Below, piece after piece: positions 1 through 8,931 of a stretch of 64,000 bases of DNA. The notes beneath the pieces were generated by a model. That model saw only the letters and a list, made by a program, of their open reading frames with translations, had not been told where the DNA came from and made no database searches. How positions within the stretch are numbered: the stretch's first letter is position 1; each line of letters starts with the position of its first letter. Position numbers and translations under genes: made by a program. The DNA is from an uncultured Pseudomonadales bacterium (GTDB lineage Bacteria; Pseudomonadota; Gammaproteobacteria; Pseudomonadales; Azotimanducaceae), in the NCBI GenBank assembly GCA_938017975.1, contig CALIKQ010000058.1, positions 1 through 64,000 of the forward strand, written 5' to 3'.

Positions 1-1
1 C

Positions 2-64
2 GCTTTTAAGATAGACCTTGATGAACACGATTTCAGGCTGCTAATTAACGGTTGCCATTCCTAA
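2..64 (+). CDS. Possible C-terminal end of a gene cut by the left edge
   Basis: One plus-strand frame is open from base 2 to a TAA at 62-64 and reads as a plausible mixed-character protein tail (KIDLDEHDFRLLINGCHS). The rest lies outside the window. Twenty codons are too few to assign a family, and an open frame this short can arise by chance, so this is only a candidate. No T-rich hairpin follows it. Confidence 0.25.
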   Translation, partial: AFKIDLDEHDFRLLINGCHS

Positions 65-136
65 AAGCTGTCCTTCTTAAAAGACATTATTTAATACCAT
101 CTTTAATAAACCAACTCGCGGATTCTCTAATCAGCC

Positions 137-283
137 TTAGCTGATGATTTTTAAACCATCTCGTTTTAGCGCAACGGCTAAAATGCGACTTGAACCAAGT
201 GGGCTCACAGGCCCTCGGTATAGAATTTTTTGCCCTTTACTAACCAACCAAGTATCTGAAGATTTAATGTGTTGAATGGTCAT
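137..283 (-). CDS. Small hypothetical protein, 48 aa, at the end of a LexA-box transcript
   Basis: The ATG at 283 is preceded by a good Shine-Dalgarno sequence (AAGGAC, 7 nt spacing), which is why this start is preferred over longer readings of the frame. The 48-residue product is basic and not membrane-spanning (starts MTIQHIKSSDTWLV, ends KRDGLKIIS). I do not recognise a family. It is the only leftward ORF with a convincing ribosome-binding site downstream of the LexA box at 648-667, about 365 bp away, so it may be SOS-induced. That link is inference. It could also be a spurious ORF. Confidence 0.45.
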   Translation of the reverse strand: MTIQHIKSSDTWLVSKGQKILYRGPVSPLGSSRILAVALKRDGLKIIS

Positions 284-647
284 CAATCCGTCCTTTTGTG
301 TGTGTTTTATCACCAGTACTTTGACCAGTGGCCAATAATAAAAACTGTCTGACAGCGCTTTCTTGGTTCCTATCAATGTCTATCACTGTTTCTAAACCTT
401 TCTCAGCATCTCTCGACCTTTCCCAAAGCCAAGCTACATCTAGGCTGGCCTTCATCTATACAACCTACATCTATCGAACCTACATCCATAAAATGAGGTG
501 GCGGTCTACAGATTTTTAACTTCGATCAAATTAAGCCGACAGTTTCAACCGACAATTTCAACCGACAGTTTCAACTGAGAATTTCAACCAACCACATCGG
601 CGGTCAAACAGGCAAAATCCGAAACGGAAAAGGATTAAAACACATAA
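284..647 (-). other. Long gene-poor leader between LexA box and small ORF
   Basis: No ORF here has both a ribosome-binding site and protein-like composition. On the minus strand it would be a leader of about 360 nt. It contains a 13-bp tandem repeat (536-587) and a looser repeat of a CTACATC-containing 14-15 bp unit around 435-490. Overlapping short ORFs (for example 264-455 minus, 63 codons) exist but lack a clear Shine-Dalgarno sequence. Confidence 0.4.
536..587. repeat. 13-bp tandem repeat, four copies
   Basis: Four consecutive 13-bp units with consensus CCGACAGTTTCAA. Copies 1 and 3 are identical, copy 2 has one change, and copy 4 is more diverged (CTGAGAATTTCAA). The array is non-coding and lies in the leader downstream of the LexA box when read leftward. 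Direct repeats without spacers argue against CRISPR. Confidence 0.85.
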
Positions 648-667
648 TACTGTTTATGTATACAGTA
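648..667. promoter_or_regulatory. LexA (SOS) box
   Basis: TACTGTTTATGTATACAGTA matches the gammaproteobacterial SOS operator CTGT-N8-ACAG with the flanking TA bases also conserved. Read leftward it overlaps a plausible sigma-70 promoter: a TTGTAC-like -35 and a TATTAT -10 that partly coincide with it. It points away from the MBL gene, whose 3' end lies 18 bp to the right, so the regulated transcript should run left towards the small ORF at 137-283. Confidence 0.8.
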
Positions 668-684
668 TGTACAAAAAAACAGCT

Positions 685-1443
685 TTAGACTTGGATCCAG
701 TCAAAACCGTCATTCTGGGAGGAGATTGTCAAAGTGCCCGGCCAGCCTTTTAAGGGTTCCGAAAGCGCAGCTTTGGCGAGGTCTGGATGATTATTTTTTT
801 GGCTGATGTGCGAGACCACCAGATGCCGTAGACGTGGTAAATTCATGTGCATCACTAACCCGGCTGCCTGATGGTTAGAAAGATGCCCCAAGTTTCCTGA
901 AACCCGTTGTTTCAGTGCAGCAGGATAAGGCCCCCGACTCAACATGTCCGGGTCATAGTTGCACTCAAGCAGCAATAGATCGCAATCTTTGTAGCACTTC
1001 TCGACATGTGCGCTGACATGTCCTAAATCGGTTAACACGCCCAAACGAAGGTCACCTTCGCTAAACACATATTGGCAAGGCTCTCTCGCATCGTGGGGAA
1101 CAACCACAGGCTCGACGGTTAATTCGCGAATCTTAAAAGACTGATCATAATTCACGGGATGAACGGACTCGAGTGCGCCAAGCCGCTTATGATCGAAGGT
1201 GCCTGGCGTCATATAGACGGGTACTTTAAATTTTCGAGAGAATTGGGCGACACCTAAAATGTGATCCGCATGTTCGTGAGTCACGATCAACGCGTCAATA
1301 TCGAGAGGCGTTAAATCTAGCTTTGCTAGTCGCCGAGTGGTTTCTTTAAGTCCAAATCCTAGATCAACCAGCACGCGTCCGATGCTTGCCTCAACAATGG
1401 TTCCATTGCCTTTGCTACCGCTTCCTATGGATGCAATGCGCAC
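685..1443 (-). CDS. MBL-fold metallo-hydrolase
   Basis: A 252-residue single-domain metallo-beta-lactamase-fold protein. The signature THEHADH at residues 55-61 supplies zinc ligands, and further His/Asp positions follow (for example LTDLGH and the HISQKNNHP region near the C-terminus). The N-terminal GSGSKGN stretch is typical of the YycJ/WalJ-like branch, whose members are thought to be nucleases or phosphodiesterases. The exact substrate cannot be read from sequence. It starts 3 bp after the bamC stop, so it is probably the last gene of a dapA-bamC-MBL operon. There is no signal peptide, so it should be cytoplasmic. Confidence 0.85.
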   Translation of the reverse strand: MRIASIGSGSKGNGTIVEASIGRVLVDLGFGLKETTRRLAKLDLTPLDIDALIVTHEHADHILGVAQFSRKFKVPVYMTPGTFDHKRLGALESVHPVNYDQSFKIRELTVEPVVVPHDAREPCQYVFSEGDLRLGVLTDLGHVSAHVEKCYKDCDLLLLECNYDPDMLSRGPYPAALKQRVSGNLGHLSNHQAAGLVMHMNLPRLRHLVVSHISQKNNHPDLAKAALSEPLKGWPGTLTISSQNDGFDWIQV

Positions 1444-1446
1444 GAA

Positions 1447-2526
1447 TCAGGTCGAATATTCTTTAATAATTTTCAGCAGCCGTTCTGCTGCCAAACCGTC
1501 AGCAAACCCTTCGCCCTGCAATACAGTCACTAAAACCTCTCCATCCGTATTTTCTAATCGAACCTGATAGAGGTTTTCAGCGCTTTGTGATTTTTCACCT
1601 CTCGAAAAGATCTTCCTAAAAAAACCTGGGTTCACTTGGTGGGTGGGTTGGTAATACACAAAGTAAGTCGCTTCACTTCGGTTAATGTCATTGACAGTGA
1701 TGTTGGCTGTCTCCAAGGCATCTCCAACGGTTGCCCAGGCACGGTTAAAATCAAGCTTATAACGCAATTCTGGTTTATAACGGTCAGGAATCAATCGTGT
1801 GCGCCCCTCGGTCAGGTTGGACGCCATCATGCTCATCGTGCCTTGGCTGATATTTTCGCCCAGATAGTAGGCAATGCCCTTGAGGACTTCACGCTCTAGC
1901 GCCAAATCATCAGATGCTCCCTCCCAAACCATGTTGTCTAGCCGGTAAGGTGCATCAGCAGCGACCTGACGTTGTTCGATATACAGTTCCGTGCTGCCGC
2001 TTCGAACCCCGGGCTCCATCTTCAATTTAAATTGGTGCAAGTTTACGTTTCGCGTGTTTCGAAAAACGTTTCCATCACGAATGCTTTGAAACGTGTCTTC
2101 AGCAGAGCCTTCCCGAGCTGTTATCCAGCGACTCGTTAAAATTCCGGTCGCGGGGTCCGCCGACGCAACTTCTAAATTATTGGCTTCCCAGAACTGGACA
2201 ACCTTCGGCCAAACCACAGATGGGGGAATATCAAGGAAGACCCACTGCTCGTCATCAAGTTTTTTAATGACGATCTGATCGACCCCATAGCGGGTACTCA
2301 AAGGCTCTGGCCGTCTCAGCGTGTAATCAACTTCGCTAAGTCCCCGGGGGTCTTCAATTTCCGGAATCGGCATCATTTCGACATAGCCGGGTGTTGCAAG
2401 CCCTAAAGGCATTTCAGTCGGCGCACTCGACCCCGTCTCTAATCGAGTGACCAGTGCATCATTACCGAACCAACTGCAACCTGATAACAACCAAAGCGAA
2501 AAACTTATCCATACCAATCGCATCAT
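1447..2526 (-). CDS. bamC: Outer-membrane assembly lipoprotein BamC
   Basis: A 359-residue lipoprotein with an N-terminal signal and lipobox LLSGC, Cys17 being the predicted lipidated residue. BamC is an accessory subunit of the BAM complex that folds beta-barrel proteins into the outer membrane. Two alpha/beta helix-grip domains follow an unstructured N-terminal segment, consistent with the two conserved blocks around residues 90-215 and 250-357. The ATG overlaps the dapA stop (ATGA), indicating translational coupling. The dapA-bamC order is the usual gammaproteobacterial one. purC, the common third gene, is instead found at 59159. Confidence 0.88.
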   Translation of the reverse strand: MMRLVWISFSLWLLSGCSWFGNDALVTRLETGSSAPTEMPLGLATPGYVEMMPIPEIEDPRGLSEVDYTLRRPEPLSTRYGVDQIVIKKLDDEQWVFLDIPPSVVWPKVVQFWEANNLEVASADPATGILTSRWITAREGSAEDTFQSIRDGNVFRNTRNVNLHQFKLKMEPGVRSGSTELYIEQRQVAADAPYRLDNMVWEGASDDLALEREVLKGIAYYLGENISQGTMSMMASNLTEGRTRLIPDRYKPELRYKLDFNRAWATVGDALETANITVNDINRSEATYFVYYQPTHQVNPGFFRKIFSRGEKSQSAENLYQVRLENTDGEVLVTVLQGEGFADGLAAERLLKIIKEYST

Positions 2527-3401
2527 TGCACTATCCCCGCTTGCGCCATCGCGGCTGTAACACTCTGATGATACGCTTTGCTTAAAGGTGTTAACGGTAA
2601 CCGAATACCTTCAGGAATTCGCCCCATTTGCGCCAAGGCCCATTTTACTGGAATCGGGTTTGCTTCGAGAAACAACTTTTGATGGAGCCCCATCAGCGGT
2701 TCATTCAACGTTTCCGCCAAGGTGCGATCTCCAGCGACCGCAGCAGCAGCCATCAAGGCCATCTGATCGGGTACCAAGTTTGCCGTAACACTGATAGTTC
2801 CATGACCACCTTGGATCATCAATTCACAGGCTGTTTCATCGTCACCCGAATAAATCATGAACTCATCGCCACAAAGTTCTCGAATTTCCGCCGCCCGCTC
2901 AACAAGACCTGTTGCCTCTTTAATACCAAACACTTGATCGGTTTCTGATAAACGTTTGACAGTCTCGGGCAACAAATCGCAACCGGTCCGACTTGGAACA
3001 TTATAAAGAATTTGAGGCAAATCAACCGCCTTAGCGATCGCTTGATAATGCAGCACCAATCCTTCCTGGGTTGGCTTATTGTAGTAAGGCGTCACAAGCA
3101 AACAGGCATCGGCCCCAATTTCCTTCGCAAAATTGGTAAATTCGATGGCTTCCCGCGTTGAATTAGCGCCGGTTCCAGCAATGACAGGCAGGCGTCCTTT
3201 AGCAACTTCGACAACGGTCCTCACAATTTCACAGTGCTCTTGGGGCGTTACGGTCGGGGATTCACCAGTGGTACCCACTGGAACGATGCCTTGGGTTCCA
3301 CTTTGAACATGCCAATCTACGAGGCTATCCAGGCACTCCCAGTCCACGGATTCGTCCGATTTCATGGGCGTCACCAGTGCCACAATACTGCCGCCAATCA
3401 T
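2523..3401 (-). CDS. dapA: 4-hydroxy-tetrahydrodipicolinate synthase
   Basis: A 292-residue TIM-barrel aldolase condensing pyruvate with aspartate semialdehyde in the lysine/diaminopimelate pathway. The Schiff-base lysine is Lys161 (FGIKEATG), the catalytic Tyr133 lies in YNVPSRTG, and the Thr44/Thr45 pair in PVGTTGE and Tyr107 complete the proton relay. Length matches the E. coli enzyme. It is first in the operon with bamC (4-nt overlap) and the MBL gene. No upstream regulatory element is obvious in the 80 bp before it. Confidence 0.96.
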   Translation of the reverse strand: MIGGSIVALVTPMKSDESVDWECLDSLVDWHVQSGTQGIVPVGTTGESPTVTPQEHCEIVRTVVEVAKGRLPVIAGTGANSTREAIEFTNFAKEIGADACLLVTPYYNKPTQEGLVLHYQAIAKAVDLPQILYNVPSRTGCDLLPETVKRLSETDQVFGIKEATGLVERAAEIRELCGDEFMIYSGDDETACELMIQGGHGTISVTANLVPDQMALMAAAAVAGDRTLAETLNEPLMGLHQKLFLEANPIPVKWALAQMGRIPEGIRLPLTPLSKAYHQSVTAAMAQAGIVQ

Positions 3402-3481
3402 AAGTTCAGGTTCCGCTGGGAAAGGGCCACATCATAGCGATGCTGCAAGAGTCGTACAACCTGATTTAAAGGGGAACTGGG

Positions 3482-4528
3482 TTAAGTTCTTGGCCAAGCG
3501 CCGATGAGCGCTTTGATCAAAATAGCCAGGGGGATCGCAAAAAATACCCCCGCCAAACCAAACCATGACCCAAATATCAACACCGCTAAAATAATAGCCA
3601 AGGGATGTAGATTATTTGCTTCCGAAAAGAGCAGCGGGACTAGCAGCAACCCATCAAGCGCCTGAATCACCAGATAGCCAACCATGAGATAGAAGAATTC
3701 TCCGCTCAACCCGAATTGCATCAGCGCAACCACAACCACTGGCACGGTAACCGCCGCGATCCCAAGGTAAGGAATAATGACCGAGACCCCAACTAAAAAT
3801 CCCAGCAAAGCAGCATAATTGAGATCAAAGAATGCAAAAAGGAGATAGGTCACAAGACCGGCAATCAGCAATTCGATAAACTTGCCTCGAACATAATTCT
3901 CCATTTGTCCGCTGAGCTCGTTGCCGATTCTATCCATCAGCGGTCGGTCTTCAGGCAAAAACCCCAAAAAATAGTCCAACAGCTGCTCTTTATCTTTCAA
4001 AAGGAAGAACACCAAAATCGGAACCAGCAACGTGTAGGCTAAAACAGTTAATAGCACCGGCAACTGCGACAGAGAAGCAGATAGAAACCATTGACCCAGT
4101 TCTGCGGCTTGATCACTGAGCAAATTAACCCAAACAGAAATCTGCCGCTCCGAAATCAGCAAGGGAAATTGCTCGGGTAAGAGACTCAGCGTCGCACCGA
4201 GTTTATCGCTCAAGCTGGGCAGATCGTTGTATAAGCTACCCAGTTGACGCCAAATTCTGGGCATCAAAAACAGCAAGAAACCGACAAACCCACCCAAGAA
4301 CAACAGGTAAGTAATAATCATCGACCACCGTGAGGGGATACGGGCGCGCTGCAACTGGTTGATGACGCCTTGCATCACGTAAGCAAGCACAACCCCAGTC
4401 AGAACGGGCACCAGCACCGACCCCAGCAAAGAAAAAAAGATCGCAATACCTATCATTAGAAACAGCAAAATTAAAGATTCTTCCTGAGCAAGATATCGTC
4501 CCGCCCATTTCTTCAAAATCTCAATCAT
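3482..4528 (-). CDS. AI-2E family (PerM-type) membrane permease
   Basis: A 348-residue polytopic membrane protein with about eight hydrophobic segments: a pair near the N-terminus, one around residue 50-75, then a long loop and a C-terminal block. This is the layout of the AI-2E/PerM family, whose members have been implicated in autoinducer-2 export or Na+/H+ exchange, so substrate is uncertain. The ATG at 4528 was chosen over the upstream frame extension because it has AAGGAA 8 nt before it and because the longer form would overlap the TusA-like gene. It lies 12 bp downstream of that gene. Confidence 0.85.
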   Translation of the reverse strand: MIEILKKWAGRYLAQEESLILLFLMIGIAIFFSLLGSVLVPVLTGVVLAYVMQGVINQLQRARIPSRWSMIITYLLFLGGFVGFLLFLMPRIWRQLGSLYNDLPSLSDKLGATLSLLPEQFPLLISERQISVWVNLLSDQAAELGQWFLSASLSQLPVLLTVLAYTLLVPILVFFLLKDKEQLLDYFLGFLPEDRPLMDRIGNELSGQMENYVRGKFIELLIAGLVTYLLFAFFDLNYAALLGFLVGVSVIIPYLGIAAVTVPVVVVALMQFGLSGEFFYLMVGYLVIQALDGLLLVPLLFSEANNLHPLAIILAVLIFGSWFGLAGVFFAIPLAILIKALIGAWPRT

Positions 4529-4539
4529 GGCTTGGTTCC

Positions 4540-4779
4540 TTAGGACTTTTTGATCCAATGCCGATAAACGCCAGACTCATCTGTTTGTTTTAACAAAAGG
4601 TGACCACTTTGACTCGCAAAAACTTGGAAGTCCCGTACTGATCCAGCATCTGTAGCTTCGATCAACAGAACTTCTCCGGAATCAAGCTTGTTCAGCTGTT
4701 GTTTCGCCTTCAGCAGCGGCATCGGACAATTTAAGCCTTTGGTATCGAGCATCATGGCCGTTTGTTCATCGATCGTCAT
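4540..4779 (-). CDS. TusA-family sulfur carrier protein
   Basis: A 79-residue cytoplasmic protein with the diagnostic CPMP motif (Cys18 as the persulfide-carrying residue, within KGLNCPMPLLKAK). TusA-family proteins relay sulfur from cysteine desulfurase for tRNA thiolation or other sulfur transfer. The C-terminal part is the usual alpha/beta half. The ATG at 4779 is taken; the frame also opens two codons earlier with TTG. It is followed closely by the AI-2E-type permease, a pairing also seen in other gammaproteobacteria. Confidence 0.88.
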   Translation of the reverse strand: MTIDEQTAMMLDTKGLNCPMPLLKAKQQLNKLDSGEVLLIEATDAGSVRDFQVFASQSGHLLLKQTDESGVYRHWIKKS

Positions 4780-4871
4780 AAGCAAATATTCAAAAATCTA
4801 AGTCGAGTATAACAGTCCAATGCGTTCGAATCAGGTTGAACTGCTAACCCAACCCCTGCGAACATGCACCT

Positions 4872-6317
4872 ATGAGATTGAAGGATACTCTTTTGTGCTG
4901 CTTGATCGCGCTCTCGATTGCGACAGGCCAAGACGCCCGGGCCGAACTGAACCTCCCCGAACTTGGTGGCGCAAGCCCAGCGGCAACCTCATTGCCCTAT
5001 GAGCACGCGCTTGGCCAGCGATTTCTGCGTGCAGTCCGGGCCCAAACCCCCCATTTTGATGACCCTTTGGTTGTGGACTACCTCGAACATCTTATTTTTA
5101 GACTGTCTGAACACAGCAACCTTAAAGATCGCAGGCTCTACATCACGCTGATCAAGAACCGAATGATCAACGCTTTTGCGGCGCCTGGAGGCGTCATCGG
5201 CATCAATCATGGTTTATTCCTACACGCCCAGACCCAACACGAGTTCTCAGCGATCCTTGCTCACGAGTTGGCCCACCTCAGTCAACGACACTTCGCCCGA
5301 GGAATTGAGGCCAGCAAACAGGCTGGAGTCATCTCCATTGCCGGGTTGCTCGCAGGGGCAATCTTAGCGGCCACGGCCGGCAGTGAGGCAGGATTGGCCG
5401 CGATCACCACCAGCAATGGACTGGCGAGCGCTCAGCAATTGAGCTACAGCAGAACGCGCGAAGCTGAAGCAGACCGCGTTGGCATCGCCACCATGATCAA
5501 AGCCGACCTCGACCCACGCGCGATGGCGTATATGTTTGAACGCTTGGATCGCTTGAACCGAACCAATGCGGAACAGATCCCTGAATTTCTACGAACCCAC
5601 CCCGTGACCAGAAACAGAATCAGCGATGCGTATAATCAGACCGAAAGTGTCACTAAAAAGAAGTGGCCACCAGACCTCGACTATCAGCTGATGCGAGCTC
5701 GCGTCATCGTCCAGCAAAGCGCCCAAGCCCAGGGCCTCATCACGCAATTGACTCAGCAACCCCCACCGGAGACGACTGCCGAACAAGCCGCGGCCGACTA
5801 CGCGCTGGCGCTGGCTTATATTCAAGCGCGAAAGTTTGACGCATCGATGCGACTGCTGACTTCCCTGATGAATCAGCACCCCAATCACATCGCGTTTGAG
5901 GTGGCGCACATTGAGTTGCTGGCTGCTCAGGGTAACGTCAGAGCAGCGCTCTCCAGTGCAGAAAAAGCATTAGCGATCAGTCCCGGAAACTATCCGCTAT
6001 CAGTGCTCTATTCATCCTTGCTAATTAGCCTGAATCGGCCAGAGCTCGCCAGTGAGGTGCTGGCAGACTTAACGCTTCGCCGGCCAAATGATGATCAAAT
6101 CTGGTATCAACTCGCTGAAAGCCGCGGTTTAGCCAATGACATTCCTGGCGTTCACCAAGCGCGAGCAGAATATTTCGTGCTCAACGGAGATCTAGATGGC
6201 GCCATAAAACAGCTCGGCTATGCCATACCACTGGTGCGCCAAAATTTTCAGCTCAGCGCCAAAATCAAACAGCGTATAGATGAGATTTGGGTCCTCCAAG
6301 AAAGATCTGACGAGTAA
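4872..6317 (+). CDS. bepA: Periplasmic M48 metalloprotease/chaperone BepA
   Basis: A 481-residue protein with a signal peptide (residues 1 to about 24), an M48 protease domain and a C-terminal TPR region. Zinc site: HELAH at 131-135 plus Glu199 in REAEADRVG. BepA assists assembly or degradation of outer-membrane proteins such as LptD and works with the BAM complex. TPR-like helices span roughly residues 290-470, as in E. coli BepA, and overall length is comparable. It is transcribed divergently from the TusA-like gene; the 92-bp gap should hold both promoters. Confidence 0.9.
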   Translation: MRLKDTLLCCLIALSIATGQDARAELNLPELGGASPAATSLPYEHALGQRFLRAVRAQTPHFDDPLVVDYLEHLIFRLSEHSNLKDRRLYITLIKNRMINAFAAPGGVIGINHGLFLHAQTQHEFSAILAHELAHLSQRHFARGIEASKQAGVISIAGLLAGAILAATAGSEAGLAAITTSNGLASAQQLSYSRTREAEADRVGIATMIKADLDPRAMAYMFERLDRLNRTNAEQIPEFLRTHPVTRNRISDAYNQTESVTKKKWPPDLDYQLMRARVIVQQSAQAQGLITQLTQQPPPETTAEQAAADYALALAYIQARKFDASMRLLTSLMNQHPNHIAFEVAHIELLAAQGNVRAALSSAEKALAISPGNYPLSVLYSSLLISLNRPELASEVLADLTLRRPNDDQIWYQLAESRGLANDIPGVHQARAEYFVLNGDLDGAIKQLGYAIPLVRQNFQLSAKIKQRIDEIWVLQERSDE

Positions 6318-6526
6318 CCGGTCCAATCTGCACCCCGCAATCCCTCGATCCGGCGTTGACTGAGCACTCCTTCAATAAAGGCCTAACCTCTATCCTCTAG
6401 GGTGTCAGGGTTCTGATCCATGCCGCAGCGGTCCCGCCTTTGTCATTAGACACTGACCCGAAGCGCACGAGCACGTCTAACGACTGCAGAGATTTGATCC
6501 TGATGCATTCTGAGGGTTTTCGAATC

Positions 6527-7531
6527 TCAACGATTAAAATCAAGCATTCTTTGCAAGGGTCTCAGTGCGCGAGCAGCCAGCTCAGGGGGCACATTGATTT
6601 CTTGGTCTTGGTGCCTCAAGACATGCTCGATATTTTTTAAACCATTCATCGCCATCCACGGACAGTGAGCGCAACTGCGGCAAGTAGCGCCGTTCCCCGC
6701 CGTGGGCGCCTCAAGAAAACGTTTTTCGGGCGCGAGCTGCTGCATTTTGTAAAAAATTCCGCGATCCGTCGCAACGATGAACGTTTCAGCCTCGAGATCA
6801 ACCGCTGCTTTGATTAACTGAGAGGTTGACCCCACCACATCCGCAGCCTCGATCACGGCGCTAGGGGACTCAGGATGCACCAGCACCTTCGCGTCCGGGT
6901 AAACCTGTTTTAAATCCAGTATTCCCTTAGCTTTAAACTCTTCATGCACAATGCAAGCGCCCTGCCAAAGCACCATATCTGCCCCAGTTTCCTTTTGAAC
7001 ATAGGCACCCAAATAACGGTCTGGTGCCCAAAGGATTTTTTCTCCCGCTGCGCTCAGATAATCGACAACATCTAACGCGATACTAGACGTCACGACCCAA
7101 TCGGCTCTTGCTTTAACCGCCGCCGACGTATTGGCGTATACCACCACTGTTCGGTCCGCGTGCTCAGTGCAAAACGCATCGAAAGCATCTATGGGACACC
7201 CCAAATCGAGAGAGCATGTTGCTTCAAGGGTGGGCATCAAGATCGTTTTTTCAGGGCTTAATATTTTTGCTGTCTCTCCCATAAACTTTACGCCCGCAAC
7301 CAATACGGTCGATTGCTTGGCAAGTGCACCAAACCGGGCCATTTCAAGAGAGTCGGCCACACAGCCGCCGGTTTCTTCAGCCAGGGCTTGGATTTCTGGA
7401 TCGGTGTAATAATGGGCGACAAGCGTTGCTTGTCTATCATCAAGCAACTGCTTGATGTTATCGATGAGCATTTGCCGCTCCTCGCCGTTTAACACGGACT
7501 CTGGCGGGTGCTCTGGGACGACTAAATTCAT
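6527..7531 (-). CDS. nadA: Quinolinate synthase A
   Basis: A 334-residue enzyme that condenses iminoaspartate with dihydroxyacetone phosphate to quinolinate in NAD biosynthesis. The three 4Fe-4S ligands expected from E. coli NadA align with Cys106, Cys193 and Cys290; the C-terminal CRSCAHC cluster is present. Three pseudo-repeated domains are visible. The start is supported by GAGG about 6 nt upstream. nadB is not nearby. The 209 bp between this gene and bepA hold no recognisable feature. Confidence 0.95.
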   Translation of the reverse strand: MNLVVPEHPPESVLNGEERQMLIDNIKQLLDDRQATLVAHYYTDPEIQALAEETGGCVADSLEMARFGALAKQSTVLVAGVKFMGETAKILSPEKTILMPTLEATCSLDLGCPIDAFDAFCTEHADRTVVVYANTSAAVKARADWVVTSSIALDVVDYLSAAGEKILWAPDRYLGAYVQKETGADMVLWQGACIVHEEFKAKGILDLKQVYPDAKVLVHPESPSAVIEAADVVGSTSQLIKAAVDLEAETFIVATDRGIFYKMQQLAPEKRFLEAPTAGNGATCRSCAHCPWMAMNGLKNIEHVLRHQDQEINVPPELAARALRPLQRMLDFNR

Positions 7532-7757
7532 AGCGGGCCTCTATTGAAATGTAAATACGCGTGATCTTTTATACGCGATGTGCGGCGACTTTATCTTCGA
7601 ATTTCATGCGCTTGCTAGAAGTTGATGTTGATCACACCGCCAACAGTCGCGACTCCAATCTCTGGTCTTTCCTCGACATCCTGGTCGAGCATTGAACAAT
7701 ACGTTAAACCTTCAAGCAGGAGTAGTAATTATCGGAGGACTCGCCGACAATTACGCC

Positions 7758-8678
7758 ATGCAGCTATTGTTTCTCAGTCAACTGTTCGATGTCAAAGTTG
7801 AGAGTAATCTTTCGCTTTTGACTGAAGCCGCACTCAGCGAAGGACATCAAGTCAGTTGGGGCAGCATCGACCATCTGAGGCTTAATAATCGACGCGTCCA
7901 AACCCACGGCATGCATAGAGGCTCATCCCAGCACAATATTGACCGCTCGACGTCTATGAATTCTTTGGACTGTGAGGGCTTTGATTGCATTTGGGTGCTC
8001 TCTCTTGGGGAGCGCGCGAGCTTTTTAGACAAGCTCCAGCTCCTACGGATTCTCGAAGGACAAACCCGAGTCATCAACAGCACCGAGGCGCTACTCCATC
8101 TTCGCAGCAAGTACGCTCTGACTCAATTGAGCCACGTCTTCGATCACCCCAAAACTTACGGAAGTCGAGATCCGGAAGCGTTGTTTGAGATTGTTGAATC
8201 AGGGGGTGACTGGATACTAAAACCACCGGCAGGCAGCCTCGGCCAGGGTGTTTTTTTAATCAATCGAAGCACGTCAAACTATCGAGACATTCTCCGACAC
8301 GTCAATGGTCATCAAAGAGACCAGTATGTTTTGCTACAGGAATACATCCCAGAGATTACAAACGGAGAAAAAAGAGTGCTGCTCGCTAATGGGCAGTTTA
8401 TTGGCGCTTATCTGCGAACCCAAGCCGAGGACCATCGAACTAACCTGATGCAAGGTGCAATCGCACAAAAAACGACCCTGTCTGAGAAAGAACTTGCGCT
8501 CATCGACCGTGTTGGTTCGCATTGCAAAGCTCGCGGCGCCCTCTTTGCCGGCATCGACATGGTCTATCCTTTCGTCATAGAAATTAACGTGGTCAATCCA
8601 GGCGGACTGAATACGCTCGATCAACTTGGGGCAGGCAAAAAGGCGCGCCAGGTGATTCGTTATATCCTTGACAGTTAG
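7758..8678 (+). CDS. Glutathione synthase-like ATP-grasp ligase
   Basis: A 306-residue ATP-grasp protein that aligns along its length with GshB, which joins gamma-glutamylcysteine and glycine. Visible blocks are the ATP-binding WILKPPAGSLGQGVF, then KRVLLANG and the metal-binding EINVVNPGG. The ATG at 7758 is chosen because MQLLFLSQ aligns with the canonical GshB start; a TTG opening at 7692 adds 22 unmatched residues. There is no good Shine-Dalgarno sequence at either start. The N-terminal KDSS segment of typical GshB is replaced by VESN, so substrate specificity could differ. No gshA is in the window. Confidence 0.8.
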   Translation: MQLLFLSQLFDVKVESNLSLLTEAALSEGHQVSWGSIDHLRLNNRRVQTHGMHRGSSQHNIDRSTSMNSLDCEGFDCIWVLSLGERASFLDKLQLLRILEGQTRVINSTEALLHLRSKYALTQLSHVFDHPKTYGSRDPEALFEIVESGGDWILKPPAGSLGQGVFLINRSTSNYRDILRHVNGHQRDQYVLLQEYIPEITNGEKRVLLANGQFIGAYLRTQAEDHRTNLMQGAIAQKTTLSEKELALIDRVGSHCKARGALFAGIDMVYPFVIEINVVNPGGLNTLDQLGAGKKARQVIRYILDS

Positions 8679-8681
8679 ACC

Positions 8682-8709
8682 TTGAGTTTTCAGTTGGGAA
8701 CGGTATCAT
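8682..8709 (+). promoter_or_regulatory. Probable sigma-70 promoter of tRNA-Lys
   Basis: TTGAGT at 8682-8687 and TATCAT at 8704-8709 are 16 bp apart and lie 15 bp upstream of the mature tRNA 5' end. It begins just after the stop codon of the glutathione-synthase-like gene. Confidence 0.5.
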
Positions 8710-8723
8710 GGCGCATTCCTGAG

Positions 8724-8799
8724 GGGCCGTTAGCTCAGCTGGTAGAGCAGTTGGCTTTTAACCAATTGGTCGATGGTTCGAATCCATCACGGCCCACCA
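8724..8799 (+). tRNA. tRNA-Lys (anticodon TTT)
   Basis: A complete 76-nt cloverleaf: acceptor GGGCCGT pairs with ACGGCCC, the D arm is GCTC/GAGC, the anticodon stem is GTTGG/CCAAT with loop CTTTTAA, and the T arm is GATGG/CCATC with TTCGAAT. The anticodon TTT is at 8757-8759. Discriminator A and an encoded CCA end the gene at 8799. It stands alone, not in a tRNA cluster, and no phage-like integration lies beside it. Confidence 0.97.
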
Positions 8800-8931
8800 T
8801 TTCCCTCACAGTGGTCCCTTCTAAGCCCTCGGATCTGCTCGTTTTAACCGCCGGTTTACTTCGGTAAAGGCATCAGACCTCCGAGAAACACGCAATGAGT
8901 ATCGTGGCAGGATTGCTGGTGAATTTTTAGA

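Noticed and set aside
536-587. CRISPR array
   Set aside because: Units are contiguous, only 13 bp long, with no unique spacers and no cas genes.
685-1443. LexA control of the MBL gene
   Set aside because: The LexA box lies at the 3' end of this gene and its promoter points away from it.
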